NCBI GenBank assembly: GCA_965240325.2
Contig: OZ251222.1
Span: forward strand, 3,286,001-3,350,000
Length of the DNA: 64,000 bases
Origin: Rebecca billardiae RCC1528
Lineage: Eukaryota > Haptophyta
Reading direction: 5' to 3'
Part shown: positions 51,838 to 61,213 of the stretch, one piece after another
How positions within the stretch are numbered: position 1 is the first letter of the stretch
Layout of the letters: each line of letters opens with the position of its first letter
Program-made: the position numbers and the translations under genes
The notes under the pieces: model-generated
Databases searched by the model: none
Seen by the model: only the letters and a program-made list of their open reading frames with translations
Told to the model about the DNA's origin: nothing

Positions 51838-52322
51838 TTGGCGCTGCGCAACGTTGGCAGCGTGCAGTCTTATGAGTATACTCATTCGAATTTCTATATG
51901 ATTTGACGACACAGGTAGGAGTAGGTCTAGGACGACGCGGGTCTCCTGATTCGTCGGCGGCAGTGCCCGATCGTCGACACGAAGTCGGCGTTGGTGGCAG
52001 AGCATAGCCTGCACCGCGATTAGCCGTCGTCAGACTTTTATTATAATAAACAAATTGCTGGCGACGAAATTCATATTTTGTTAAAATTAATATATATTAT
52101 TATAATTAAGAATACTCGGACTCGGAGACTCATCGGAATCTGATGATGACACTGATCGGTCAATCATCAGTCGTCTGTCGCTGTCTCGCTGACTACAGCG
52201 CATTGTATATTGGGTGACGCCGGGGCCCGGCGGCCGCCGGGGGTGGCACCGGCAGAGTCGTCGCTGTCGATACGGTGTGGACAACACAAAGGCGGGCGAC
52301 GAGCCACAAAACCGCACGCGGA
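51838..52322. other. Intergenic with dispersed-repeat copy and AT-rich core
   Basis: Contains the dispersed repeat (51880-52010) and an AT-rich stretch around 52040-52110. No gene. Confidence 0.5.
51880..52010 (+). mobile_element. Dispersed repeat copy B
   Basis: ATATGATTTGACGACACAGG (51896-51915), GGGTCTCCTGATTCGTCGGC, GGCAGTGCCCGATCGTCGAC and TCGGCGTTGGTGGCAGAGCA follow in order, matching copy A at 43530-43645 in inverted orientation. Confidence 0.6.
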
Positions 52323-53711
52323 TCAGCGCGTGCGCCTCGAGCCGGCGAGCGGCGCAGTCGTGCCAAAGACCAGGCCGATGACGCCGATCACGAACAGCAC
52401 CGCCAGCAGCGCCTTGTCCTTCGTTGTCAGCTCCGGACGGAACAGCCGCCCGTACATGATCACTGGCGCGAGCACGCCCAGGAAAGAGAAGCACACGCTG
52501 CCCACCAGGTCCACCACCACAGACACGTGCGGCGCAACGATCGCGACCAAGCAGGGCACGCCGGTCACCAGCATGCGCAGCACGATGCGCTCGAGCCAGA
52601 TGAACTGCTCGGCCGGGCGGTCGATCAGCTCCGCGTACTGCTCGTCAGCGATGTGGTGCACGGGGTAGGCCTGCACCACGAATGTGAACAGCATCATCGC
52701 CGCCATCGAGCGCTTCGTGACGGTTGCAACCAGCCCGTCCGGGAAGTTGAACAGGATCACCTCCTCCGTCTCGTCCAGGTAGCACAGGTACCCGACCGCG
52801 CCCACCGTGCAGTACAGCACAAATGCAGCAACGTACACCGCGGAGACGACGCGCAGGTACCGCTGCGGCTGCTCGAACGTGCGCATCTCCTCGAAGATGG
52901 GCAGCACGCAGCCGATTCCCTCGTACGCGTACATCGCGATGCCCCACCAGTACCCAAATCCAGCCAGGTTCACCAGCGTCACGCCGGCCAGCGGGTCAGC
53001 ACGCTCCGCCACGTGCGGTATGCCGTGCCAGCCGAGCGAGAAGATCACGGTGGTGTAGCACAGCAGCCCGGCGACCGCCAGCCACGCCACATCGTTCAGC
53101 CCTTTCAAAAAGCCGGAGCAAGTGAGAAGGACCCACTGCACCAAGATCACAAACGGCCGCCGCAGTGCAGGGTAGTCGGTGATGACAGTCTCAGACACCA
53201 CATCAATGTACACGGTGCAAATGCCCAGCTGGGCGAGCACGATCGCACATGTGGAGGCGTTGGCGAATCGTCGACCGACAATGCGCAGCGCGATCGTCTC
53301 GTACGGGTTGAGGCTCAGCGCCTTTGGCGAGACCAGCGAGCTGCGAGCACCAGATGTGAGCGGTGTCTGATCACGTGCTGCTGCGACTGCAGAGTCCAGC
53401 TCGTAGATGCGCACCCGGCACTGGATCACGAGCCGAATCGCCACCTGGTTGACCATGGCGACGACGACCATGCCGAGCATGCCCGAGACTATGCCGAACC
53501 GCATCAGGGACCAGGGAAGTGCGAGGACGCTGGCGCCGACCATGGTCTTCATGAGCGAGACACCAGCAGCAAACGGCGAGAGGACCGGCACCTCGTGATG
53601 GACGTGCGTCACGTCGGGGTGCTGCTCCTGCGCATCACTAGGCTCCCGCGCCAAGCCCATCATAGGTGCACGCCCTGTCAACATCTCCGCCTCGTCGCTG
53701 GACTGGCGCAT
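52323..53711 (-). CDS. AAAP-family amino acid transporter, copy 2
   Basis: Single exon, 462 residues from MRQSSDEAEMLTGRAPMMG, aligned with the start of copy 3 (MDRQSSDEAETLTG); the frame is open to 53804 but that extension is not shared. Same fold and signatures as copy 1: LMKTMVGASVLALPWSLMRFG, GFGYWWGIAMYAYEGIGCVL. It is almost identical to copy 3 over the C-terminal two-thirds, and differs in the N-terminal tail and in the cytosolic loop near residue 110. C-terminus is PLAGSRRTR. Confidence 0.9.
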   Translation of the reverse strand: MRQSSDEAEMLTGRAPMMGLAREPSDAQEQHPDVTHVHHEVPVLSPFAAGVSLMKTMVGASVLALPWSLMRFGIVSGMLGMVVVAMVNQVAIRLVIQCRVRIYELDSAVAAARDQTPLTSGARSSLVSPKALSLNPYETIALRIVGRRFANASTCAIVLAQLGICTVYIDVVSETVITDYPALRRPFVILVQWVLLTCSGFLKGLNDVAWLAVAGLLCYTTVIFSLGWHGIPHVAERADPLAGVTLVNLAGFGYWWGIAMYAYEGIGCVLPIFEEMRTFEQPQRYLRVVSAVYVAAFVLYCTVGAVGYLCYLDETEEVILFNFPDGLVATVTKRSMAAMMLFTFVVQAYPVHHIADEQYAELIDRPAEQFIWLERIVLRMLVTGVPCLVAIVAPHVSVVVDLVGSVCFSFLGVLAPVIMYGRLFRPELTTKDKALLAVLFVIGVIGLVFGTTAPLAGSRRTR

Positions 53712-53934
53712 CACGCTGCAGCGCAAGTCGGCCGGTGTCGGCGGCGGCAGGTCTGTAGTGCGGCACCCGTGCGGTGACGAATCATGAGCAGCAGGTTTTT
53801 CCAATCATCACTTTTTTGACGCGACAAAAAAGAAAATGCGTTTTTGTCGTAATGTCGTCAGTCGTCGTCCGGCTGCTCACGAACGACGGTCACGCCGCGG
53901 AGCCGCCATCGCATCGCGCGCTCGGCAATCGGGC
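53712..53934. promoter_or_regulatory. 223-bp divergent spacer between transporter copies 2 and 3
   Basis: Not itself an inverted repeat as far as I can see, unlike the flanking coding arms. It contains a T-rich/A-rich stretch (53800-53845) with TTTTTTGACG and ACAAAAAAGAAAA. Confidence 0.4.
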
Positions 53935-55326
53935 ATGGACCGCCAGTCGAGCGACGAGGCGGAGACGTTGACAGGGCATGCACCCACGGAGCACATGGAG
54001 CTCGAGCCTAGTGATGCGCAGGAGCAGCACCCCGACGTGACGCACGTCCATCACGAGGTGCCGGTCCTCTCACCGTTTGCTGCTGGTGTCTCGCTCATGA
54101 AGACCATGGTTGGTTCTGGAGTCCTCGCCCTCCCATGGTCACTCATGCGCTTCGGCTTAGTCTCAGGCATGCTCGGCATGGTCGTCGTTGCTGTCGTGAA
54201 CGTCGTGGCCATTCGGCTTGTGATACATTGCCGAGTCCGCATTTTCCAGCAGGATGCAGCCGCAGCGGTACGCGAGCAGAGCCCGCTCACAGCCCATGCC
54301 CACAGCTCGCTGGTCTCGCCAAAGGCGCTGAGCCTCAACCCGTACGAGACGATCGCGCTGCGAATTGTCGGTCGACGATTCGCCAACGCCTCCACGTGCG
54401 CGATCGTGCTCGCCCAGATGGGCATATGTACGGCGTACATTGACGTGGTGTCTGAGACTGCGCTTGCTGCCAGTCCAGACCTGCAGCGGTCGCTTGTGAT
54501 CTTGGTGCAGTGGCTGTTTCTCACGTGCTGCGGGTTTTTGAACGGTCTGAACGATGTGGCGTGGCTGGCGGTCGCCGGGCTGCTGTGCTATACCACCGTG
54601 ATCTTCTCGCTCGGCTGGCACGGCATACCGCACGTGGCGGAGCGTGCTGACCCGCTGGCCGGCGTGACGCTGGTGAACCTGGCTGGCTTTGGGTACTGGT
54701 GGGGCATCGCGATGTACTCTTACGAGGGAATCGGCTGCGTGCTGCCCATCTTCGAGGAGATGCGCACGTTCGAGCAGCCGCAGCGGTACCTGCGCGTCGT
54801 CTCCGCGGTGTACGTTGCTGCATTTGTGCTGTACTGCACGGTGGGCGCGGTCGGGTACCTGTGCTACCTGGACGAGACGGAGGAGGTGATCCTGTTCAAC
54901 TTCCCGGACGGCCTGGTTACAACCGTCACGAAGCGCTCGATGGCGGCGATGATGCTGTTCACATTCGTGGTGCAGGCCTACCCCGTGCACCACATCGCTG
55001 ACGAGCAGTACGCGGAGCTGATCGACCGCCCGGCCGAGCAGTTCATCTGGCTCGAGCGCATCGTGCTGCGCATGCTGGTGACCGGCGTGCCCTGCTTGGT
55101 CGCGATCGTTGCGCCGCACGTGTCTGTGGTGGTGGACCTGGTGGGTAGCGTGTGCTTCTCTTTCCTGGGCGTGCTCGCGCCAGTGATCATGTACGGGCGG
55201 CTGTTCCGTCCGGAGCTGACAACGAAGGACAAGGCGCTGCTGGCGGTGCTGTTCGTGATCGGCGTCATCGGCCTGGTCTTTGGCACGACTGCGCCGCTCG
55301 CCGGCCGGCGCAGCAGACGTAGTTGA
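53935..55326 (+). CDS. AAAP-family amino acid transporter, copy 3
   Basis: Single exon, 463 residues from MDRQSSDEAETLTGHAPTEH. Signature LMKTMVGSGVLALPWSLMRFG in segment 1, and GFGYWWGIAMYSYEGIGCVL further on. It differs from copy 2 mostly in the N-terminal 230 residues (e.g. VSETALAASPDLQRSLVILV versus VSETVITDYPALRRPFVILV) and is nearly identical after that, as expected for duplication with later gene conversion. C-terminus PLAGRRSRRS. Head to head with copy 2. Confidence 0.9.
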   Translation: MDRQSSDEAETLTGHAPTEHMELEPSDAQEQHPDVTHVHHEVPVLSPFAAGVSLMKTMVGSGVLALPWSLMRFGLVSGMLGMVVVAVVNVVAIRLVIHCRVRIFQQDAAAAVREQSPLTAHAHSSLVSPKALSLNPYETIALRIVGRRFANASTCAIVLAQMGICTAYIDVVSETALAASPDLQRSLVILVQWLFLTCCGFLNGLNDVAWLAVAGLLCYTTVIFSLGWHGIPHVAERADPLAGVTLVNLAGFGYWWGIAMYSYEGIGCVLPIFEEMRTFEQPQRYLRVVSAVYVAAFVLYCTVGAVGYLCYLDETEEVILFNFPDGLVTTVTKRSMAAMMLFTFVVQAYPVHHIADEQYAELIDRPAEQFIWLERIVLRMLVTGVPCLVAIVAPHVSVVVDLVGSVCFSFLGVLAPVIMYGRLFRPELTTKDKALLAVLFVIGVIGLVFGTTAPLAGRRSRRS

Positions 55327-55897
55327 CGTTGGCACCATACGCTACGACTCGTAATAACTACAAGCGCTATATACCGGATTGCTGTAGCAGCTGAGCTGCT
55401 GCTGCTGTATACGTATACTGCTAGTATTCAAAAAGCGCGTATACTGTACTCTGTGACTGTAGTCAGTAGACACGGACTCTAGGCCAGACTAGGCCTAGCT
55501 TAGTAATTAGCAGTTATTAGTCAGTGTCAGTGTGACGCCATGCGAATTACTAGAATCTAGATAATTGACGATATATATATATATATATATATATGCCAGT
55601 GACGTGACGATCTGAAATTCTGAATTATAAGCTCGGTTACGGTCGGTAGCTCGCGACTCAGACGACTCGTCTCGCCGCCATCAAGATTCGATCCGCGCTC
55701 TGATCTCCGGCATCAGACCGCCGGCTCGTGGAGAACGCAGTAGACTGTGCGCGTGGGTTTTCACTAGTGGGAGGCTCGTCTCTCTCTGCATATCGAACTC
55801 GATGCTCTCGTCGGAGAGTCACCAACGGTCACCCGATGTAGAATAGCGGTGCGGTATAGATGATACCGCATCAGCACGATCGAGAGGGGGGCAGGCG
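55327..55897. other. Convergent intergenic region
   Basis: Short AT microsatellite at about 55572-55594 and CTAG/AGTCAG-rich low-complexity sequence. No gene. Confidence 0.6.
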
Positions 55898-58605
55898 CTA
55901 GCCCTTCGACGCATCCTGCTTGCCCTTCGCCTCCTTGAGCGTGACGGAGCGATTGAACACGAGGCCGGGTGGCCCGCTGTCCGGGTCGCACACGAAGAAG
56001 CCCACGCGCTCGAACTGCATGCGGTCGCCGGGCTTGGCCTCGCGCACGGACGGCTCGGCCAGCGCGCCACGCACCGCCTCGAGCGAGTTGCTGTTGAAGC
56101 ACGCCAGCCAGTCCGGCTCGGCGCCCACGTTCTCTGCCGTGAAGAGGTGGTCGTACAGCCGCACCTCGGCGAGTTCCACCTTGCCCTCGTCTGGCACCCA
56201 CTGCAGCACGCCCTTGGGCTGCTGCTTCTTGGCGCGGCTCGCGCTGTCCGGGTCCATGCGCACGCGCAGCTCGGCGGGCTGGCCGTCCGCGCCGAGGATG
56301 ACGTCTGTGCACTTCACGAAGAAGCCAGCGTACTTGAGCCCCACCTCCTTGTCTGCGCGCGCGCGCGCGCGCGACCGCGACCGCGACGCAGGCGTGGTGG
56401 GCGCCGCTCAGCGTCGGCTGAGGGCGACAGGCGATCTGGCGCGGGCGCGCACCCGGTGCGAGGCCGTAGTAGTTGGGGTCGTCGACCATGTGGAAGTCCG
56501 AGCGGTCGATGTAGATGGTGCGCGTGAGCCGGATGGTGCGCGTGCCCATGCCCTCGTCCTTTGGGTGGTTGCGCGCGCTCAGGTCGACGGGTGCGGGCAG
56601 GTTCTCGATCGTCACGCGCAGCGGCCGCAGCACCGCCATCACGCGGCGCGCGCTCGCGTCGAGCTCGGCACGCAGCGTGGACTCGAGCACCTCGAAGCGC
56701 GTGAGCACGCCGTCCACGCGCGTCACGCCGACGGTCTCGCAGAACCGGTTGATCGACTCGGACGAGTAGCCGCGCCGCCGCAGCCCGGCGAGCGTGAGCA
56801 GCCGAGGGTCGTCCCAGCCGTTCACGAGGCGCTGCGTGACGAGCAGGTTGAGCCTGCGCTTCGAGAGCACGTTGTGCGTGAGGTTGAGCCGGCCGTACTC
56901 CCACGTCGCAGGCTTGTACATGCCCAGCCGGTCGAGCAGCCAGTAGTACGAGCCCTCGGGCGCCTGGCGCGTCTCGAACTCGAGGGTGCACAGCGAGTGC
57001 GTCACGTTCTCGATCGAGTCGATCACGCAGTGCGTGAAGTCGTACGTGGGGTAGATGCACCACTCGCGCCCGCCCTCGCCCGGGTGCGGCGTGAACTTGA
57101 CGCGGTACGCCGCGAGGTCCCACATGTTCGGGTTCGACGCCGCGAGGTCGCCCTTGAAGCGCAGGAACGCCTCGCCCTCGCCCACGCGCCCCTGGCGCAT
57201 CCGCTCGAACCAGCGCAGGTTCTCCTCGACGCTCCTGTCGCGCCACGGGCTCTTGGCGGCGGCGGGCACCTCGCCCTTCTGGTGGTGCGCCTCGACGAGG
57301 AGCGCGCGCGAGGCGCGCACTTCCTCCTGCGTCTGGTGGCACACGTACGCGTCGCCGGACTTGATCAGCTGCACCGCGAGCGCGTGCAGCTGCCCGAAGT
57401 AGCTCGAGGAGTGAGTGACGCACTTGGGCGAGTGGCCGAGCCACGTGACCTCCTTCTTGATCATCTCGAAGAACTCCTCCTCCTCCGCCTCGGGGTTGGT
57501 GTCGTCGAAGCGGAGGATGGTGTGCCCGCCTGTGCGCCGCGCGTAGCCGAAGTTCATGTTCATCGCCTTGGCGTGGCCGATGTGCAAGTACCCTGCGCGC
57601 CGTCCCGCGCCGCGCGCGGCAGGGCAAGCGCCGCGCGCGCTCGGTCAGTGTTTCGCGCCGCCAGCTCACGTGCGCCACGCCGCTCGCTCGCGCGCGCGCG
57701 CGCGCGGCGGGATTGGGCGCGGGAGGCGGCGCAGCGCTCGTGGTCGCGCGCGCGGGCGCACCGTTCGGCTCCGGCGGGAAGCGCGTGATCACCTTGCCGC
57801 CCGTCTGCTCGAGGTGCTTGCGCAGCAGCGCCTCCGAGTTGAGCGCGTACGGCGGCTCGCCGCGGTTCTCAGAAGGCGCCGGGAAGCTGCGCTCGGCGCC
57901 CTTGCTCACGTCATCTGACGCGGCGGCGGCGGCGGCGGCGGCGGCAGGCTTACTCGCCGCGCCGCCCTCCGCCTTCGGCTGCGCCGCCTTCGCCTTCTCC
58001 TTCTGCTTCTGCTTGAAGGCCTTGTCGTCGAGGTCCTCAGCGGTCTTCGGGCCGAGCTGCTGCGCGATCGCGGCGTCGATCGCGCCCTTGAGCGCCGCGC
58101 CGTCGGCCCAGCGCAGGCGCTCGCCCTCGGGCCCCGTCTGCAGCTTGCGCACAAACTGGCCCACGTTCGTGCGGTACCGCGTCTCTGCGATCGCCGCGCG
58201 CTCACGCTCGACGAGAGCCCGAGCAGCCGCATCGATCTCGTCGGCTGAGACGACCACACCAACGCCACTCTGCTTCCGCAGCTCGCCGACGTCGACCGTG
58301 GACGCCGTGAGTACCATGTTCAGGTACGCGAGACCACCCTCGAGCTGCTGGTTGCGCGCGACATCGCGCGCGCCAATCAGTCGCGCGAGCGCTTCGCGGT
58401 GTGTGTCCGGCAGCGCCTTTGCCTTGGGCGACGTCGCGAGCTTGTAGATGAGCGTGCCCACCTCCTTGGGGCAACCTGTCGCGGCCACGCCCGCCACCTC
58501 GGCCAGGCGCAGGACCACCTGCACAGTCGCGGCGCTGGACACTGGCTCCGTGATGCCCAGCCGCGCGAGCTGCTCGGCACTATCGGACATCGTCGCGGTC
58601 GCCAT
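55898..58605 (-). CDS. QARS: Glutaminyl-tRNA synthetase, eukaryotic type with N-terminal domain
   Basis: Exons 58605-57762, 57592-56453 and 56352-55898, 812 residues. The start is MATATMSDSAEQLARLG. Residues 1-~195 form the two-part GlnRS-specific N-terminal domain (ELRKQSGVGVVVSADEIDAA), followed by a Lys/Ala-rich linker. The class I catalytic core starts FPPEPNG|YLHIGHAKAMNMNFG with HIGH, and has RFDDTNPEAEEEEF, YDFTHCVIDSIENVTHSLCT and the KMSKS-equivalent VLSKRRL. The C-terminal beta-barrel anticodon-binding domain ends at DASKG. It charges tRNA-Gln in the cytosol. Both introns have GTGCGC donors and CGCAG acceptors, and the first interrupts the HIGH region exactly. Confidence 0.96.
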
Positions 58606-58848
58606 CGTGACCCAGCGTGGGCGATCCACGTCGCGTGCGCACGGCAAGTGCGCAGGTGAACCGGCGTGTGCGAGTGCCGGACTGCGCCCGCCTACGGGCA
58701 CACCGACAGTTTGCACTGGCTCCAGTGAAGAACTCCCGCCGTAACGCCTACGGATCAGTGATTAGTCGATCAGCATCAGTGCCAGACTGCTGCTGACAAA
58801 CCGTTGTTGACTGACCGTTGTCCTCACGGTTCGCGCCGGGCCCACGGT

Positions 58849-58966
58849 ATAACCGCGCGCGTCGCGCTCCGCCTTATGGCGGTCCGGTGTTTACGTTGGG
58901 CGGCTGCCTAGCTTGCCTGGGGCCGCCAGACGTCACGGGGGGCCGGGCGGCGAGACAGCGCCCGCC
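58849..58966. repeat. 118-bp direct repeat, distal copy
   Basis: Begins ATAACCGCGCGCGTCGCGCT and is identical, as far as I can read, to 59470-59587, 621 bp away. It contains TCCGGTGTTTACGTTGGGCG and GACGTCACGGGGGGCCGGGC. It may mark the end of the retroelement to its right. Confidence 0.85.
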
Positions 58967-59469
58967 CCCACGCGGACGCTGACTCAAGCCGCACCCTGCC
59001 CCGGCGCGGCGATCCAACGCCGAGGGAGGGCGGGCGGGAGGCGGAGGAGCGCAGCTGGTTGTCCGTGCGGCTGCTCGGCGCCAAGCGTGGCCCGTCGGCT
59101 GGGTTTGGTAGTCGGGCGGCGGTCCGGTCGGCGGTCGGGCAGGGCGAGGTGCGCCGTGCGGTCGGGCGGGAAAGCGGACGGCTGCTGGGCGAAACTCGCT
59201 CCTGTTCGCCAAAGCCGGTCACTGCCCGTCAACTCCCGGCGCGCGCTCACTTTTCTGCGGTCCGCGCCAAAAGCGAGCTGCCACACGCTCGGAACGCTGT
59301 CCGGGGGCGCGCTGCGAGCTCCGAGCTCCGAGCCCGTCCGGGCGGGGGTGCGGTCGGAGGGGCGCTGGAGGAGGGTATCGGGCGGCGGCGAAGCGGCGCC
59401 GGCAGTCATAACGCGATAACCGCCGCAGACTGCCAAACCCGCCACTCCCGTCGCGTCGGCCATCGCCCC

Positions 59470-59587
59470 ATAACCGCGCGCGTCGCGCTCCGCCTTATGG
59501 CGGTCCGGTGTTTACGTTGGGCGGCTGCCTAGCTTGCCTGGGGCCGCCAGACGTCACGGGGGGCCGGGCGGCGAGACAGCGCCCGCC
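59470..59587. repeat. 118-bp direct repeat, proximal copy
   Basis: Pair of the repeat at 58849-58966. Sequence between the copies (58967-59469) is unique and has no convincing ORF. Confidence 0.85.
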
Positions 59588-60225
59588 CACAGGGGCGCAG
59601 CGCCAGGCGCCACGCCGGCATGGGCGGCGTCGGCCGGCGCGGTCGAGGCCAGGCCCGGCCCCGACCCCCAGAGACGCTGCGCCCGGCCACGCCCCGACGC
59701 ACGCCGTCAGCGCCAAGCGCGTGCCGTCGGGCGGGGCAGCTCCCGGGAAGTACGTGCGGGGCGCAGGCCCCGCCCACCGCCCCGCAGCGGTGATCTCGGC
59801 CGCGGGAAGCCCCAGGAACGGCCAGCGTCGCCACGGCCGAGCGTCGAACCGAGTTGGCGCCAACACACGTTGTGGGAGCCCCAGCGCCCGACACTCATCG
59901 TGCAGCCACGCCAGATACGCCGCGCGAAAGCCTCGCACGCGCGCCAACCCGCCCGGTGTCGGCCGTCGACGGCGGGCAGCACCCCGAGCTCCGCGAAGCG
60001 ACGTCCAGCCAGCGTGCGTAGCCCTGAATCGCCATGCGCCCCTTGGACCTTGGACGCGAAGGGCGAAGCGCCGAAGCCCGCTGTCCGGCTGTGGCAAACC
60101 GCCGGGCCGCCTGCGCTGTGGGAGCGATGGCGGCCGGTGGAAGCGGCGGGGAGTAGGCGACGCACGCCGCGCGAACGAGGACGGTCGCGCGGCACGCGAG
60201 CGACGGCGGACGCGCCGCGGATGAT
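59588..60225 (-). other. 3' region of the retroelement, GC-rich, no assignable domain
   Basis: Minus frames stay open but none shows tyrosine recombinase, integrase or methyltransferase signatures. One frame includes AAYLAWLHDECRALGLPQRV and RFDARPWRRWPFLGLPAAEI, which look protein-like. This may be a decayed third ORF. Confidence 0.3.
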
Positions 60226-60993
60226 CGGCGCGCACGCATGACGATCGGCGCATGATGATCGGCGCGCGCGCATGATCGGCGCATGATGATCGGCGCGCGC
60301 GCATGATGATCGGCGCGCGCGCATGATGATCGGCGCGCGCGCATGATGATCGGCGCATGATGATCGGCGCGGGCGCATGATCGGCGCATGATCGGCGCAT
60401 GATGATCGGCGCGCGCGCGTGATCGGCGCATGATGATCGGCGCGGGCGCATGATCGGCGCATGATCGGCGCGTGATGATCGGCGCGCGCGCATGATCGGC
60501 GCATGATCGGCGCATGATGATCGGCGCGGGCGCATGATCGGCGCATGATCGGCGCATGATCGGCGCATGATCGGCGCATGATCGGCGCATGATGATCGGT
60601 GCGCGCGCATGATCGGCGCATGATGATCGGCGCGGGCGCATGATCGGCGCATGATCGGCGCATGATCGGCGCATGATGATCGGCGCGCGCGCATGATCGG
60701 CGCATGATGATCGGCGCGGGCGCATGATCGGCGCATGATCGGCGCATGATCGGCGCATGATCGGCGCATGATCGGCGCATGATGATCGGCGCGCGCGCAT
60801 GATCGGCGCATGATGATCGGCGCGCGCGCATGATGATCGGCGCATGACGATCGGCGCGCGCGCATGATCGGCGCAAGATGACCGGCGCGCGCGCATGATG
60901 ATCGGCGCGCGCGCATGATGATCGGCGTGCGCGCGTGATGATCGGCGCGCGCGCATGATGCTCGGCGCATGTTGACCGGCGCGCGCGCATGAT
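60226..60993. repeat. GATC-rich minisatellite, 11-bp core unit
   Basis: Roughly fifty units, mostly ATGATCGGCGC or the longer ATGATGATCGGCGCGCGCGC, in irregular higher-order order. Because 11 is not a multiple of 3, three units make an 11-codon cycle; all three minus frames are open and encode the same periodic peptide (ADHAPIMRRSC). Confidence 0.97.
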
Positions 60994-61213
60994 GAGCGGC
61001 GCGGACGGTGGCGCGCGGCGCCGCCACCCGCCGCCGCGGCGTCGAAGGCAGCAGCAGCGAACGCCGATGGTTCTTGGCTGGGCCAGGCGAGCATGCCGGG
61101 GGCACGCAGCAGGCGTGCACGATCGGCACTAGCAGGGTCAAGGGGCAGGTCGGCCGGCTGAGTCAGCACTGCTGACCCGCCCCGCTGGCTGCTGAGCGGC
61201 GGCGACCGGGCGT

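Noticed and set aside
55920-57788. 622-residue plus-strand frame opposite GlnRS
   Set aside because: Shadow frame rich in Arg/Val/Leu; the minus strand carries all class I synthetase motifs.
58849-59587. 118-bp direct repeats as LTRs of a solo or small LTR element
   Set aside because: Only about 500 bp lies between them, with no primer-binding site or polypurine tract visible and no TG...CA ends. A split-direct-repeat terminus of the adjacent retroelement fits better.
59495-61169. Long minus-strand frames across the minisatellite, as possible third ORF
   Set aside because: Length comes from the 11-bp repeat that has no stops in any frame. No tyrosine recombinase or integrase signature was found in the non-repeat parts.
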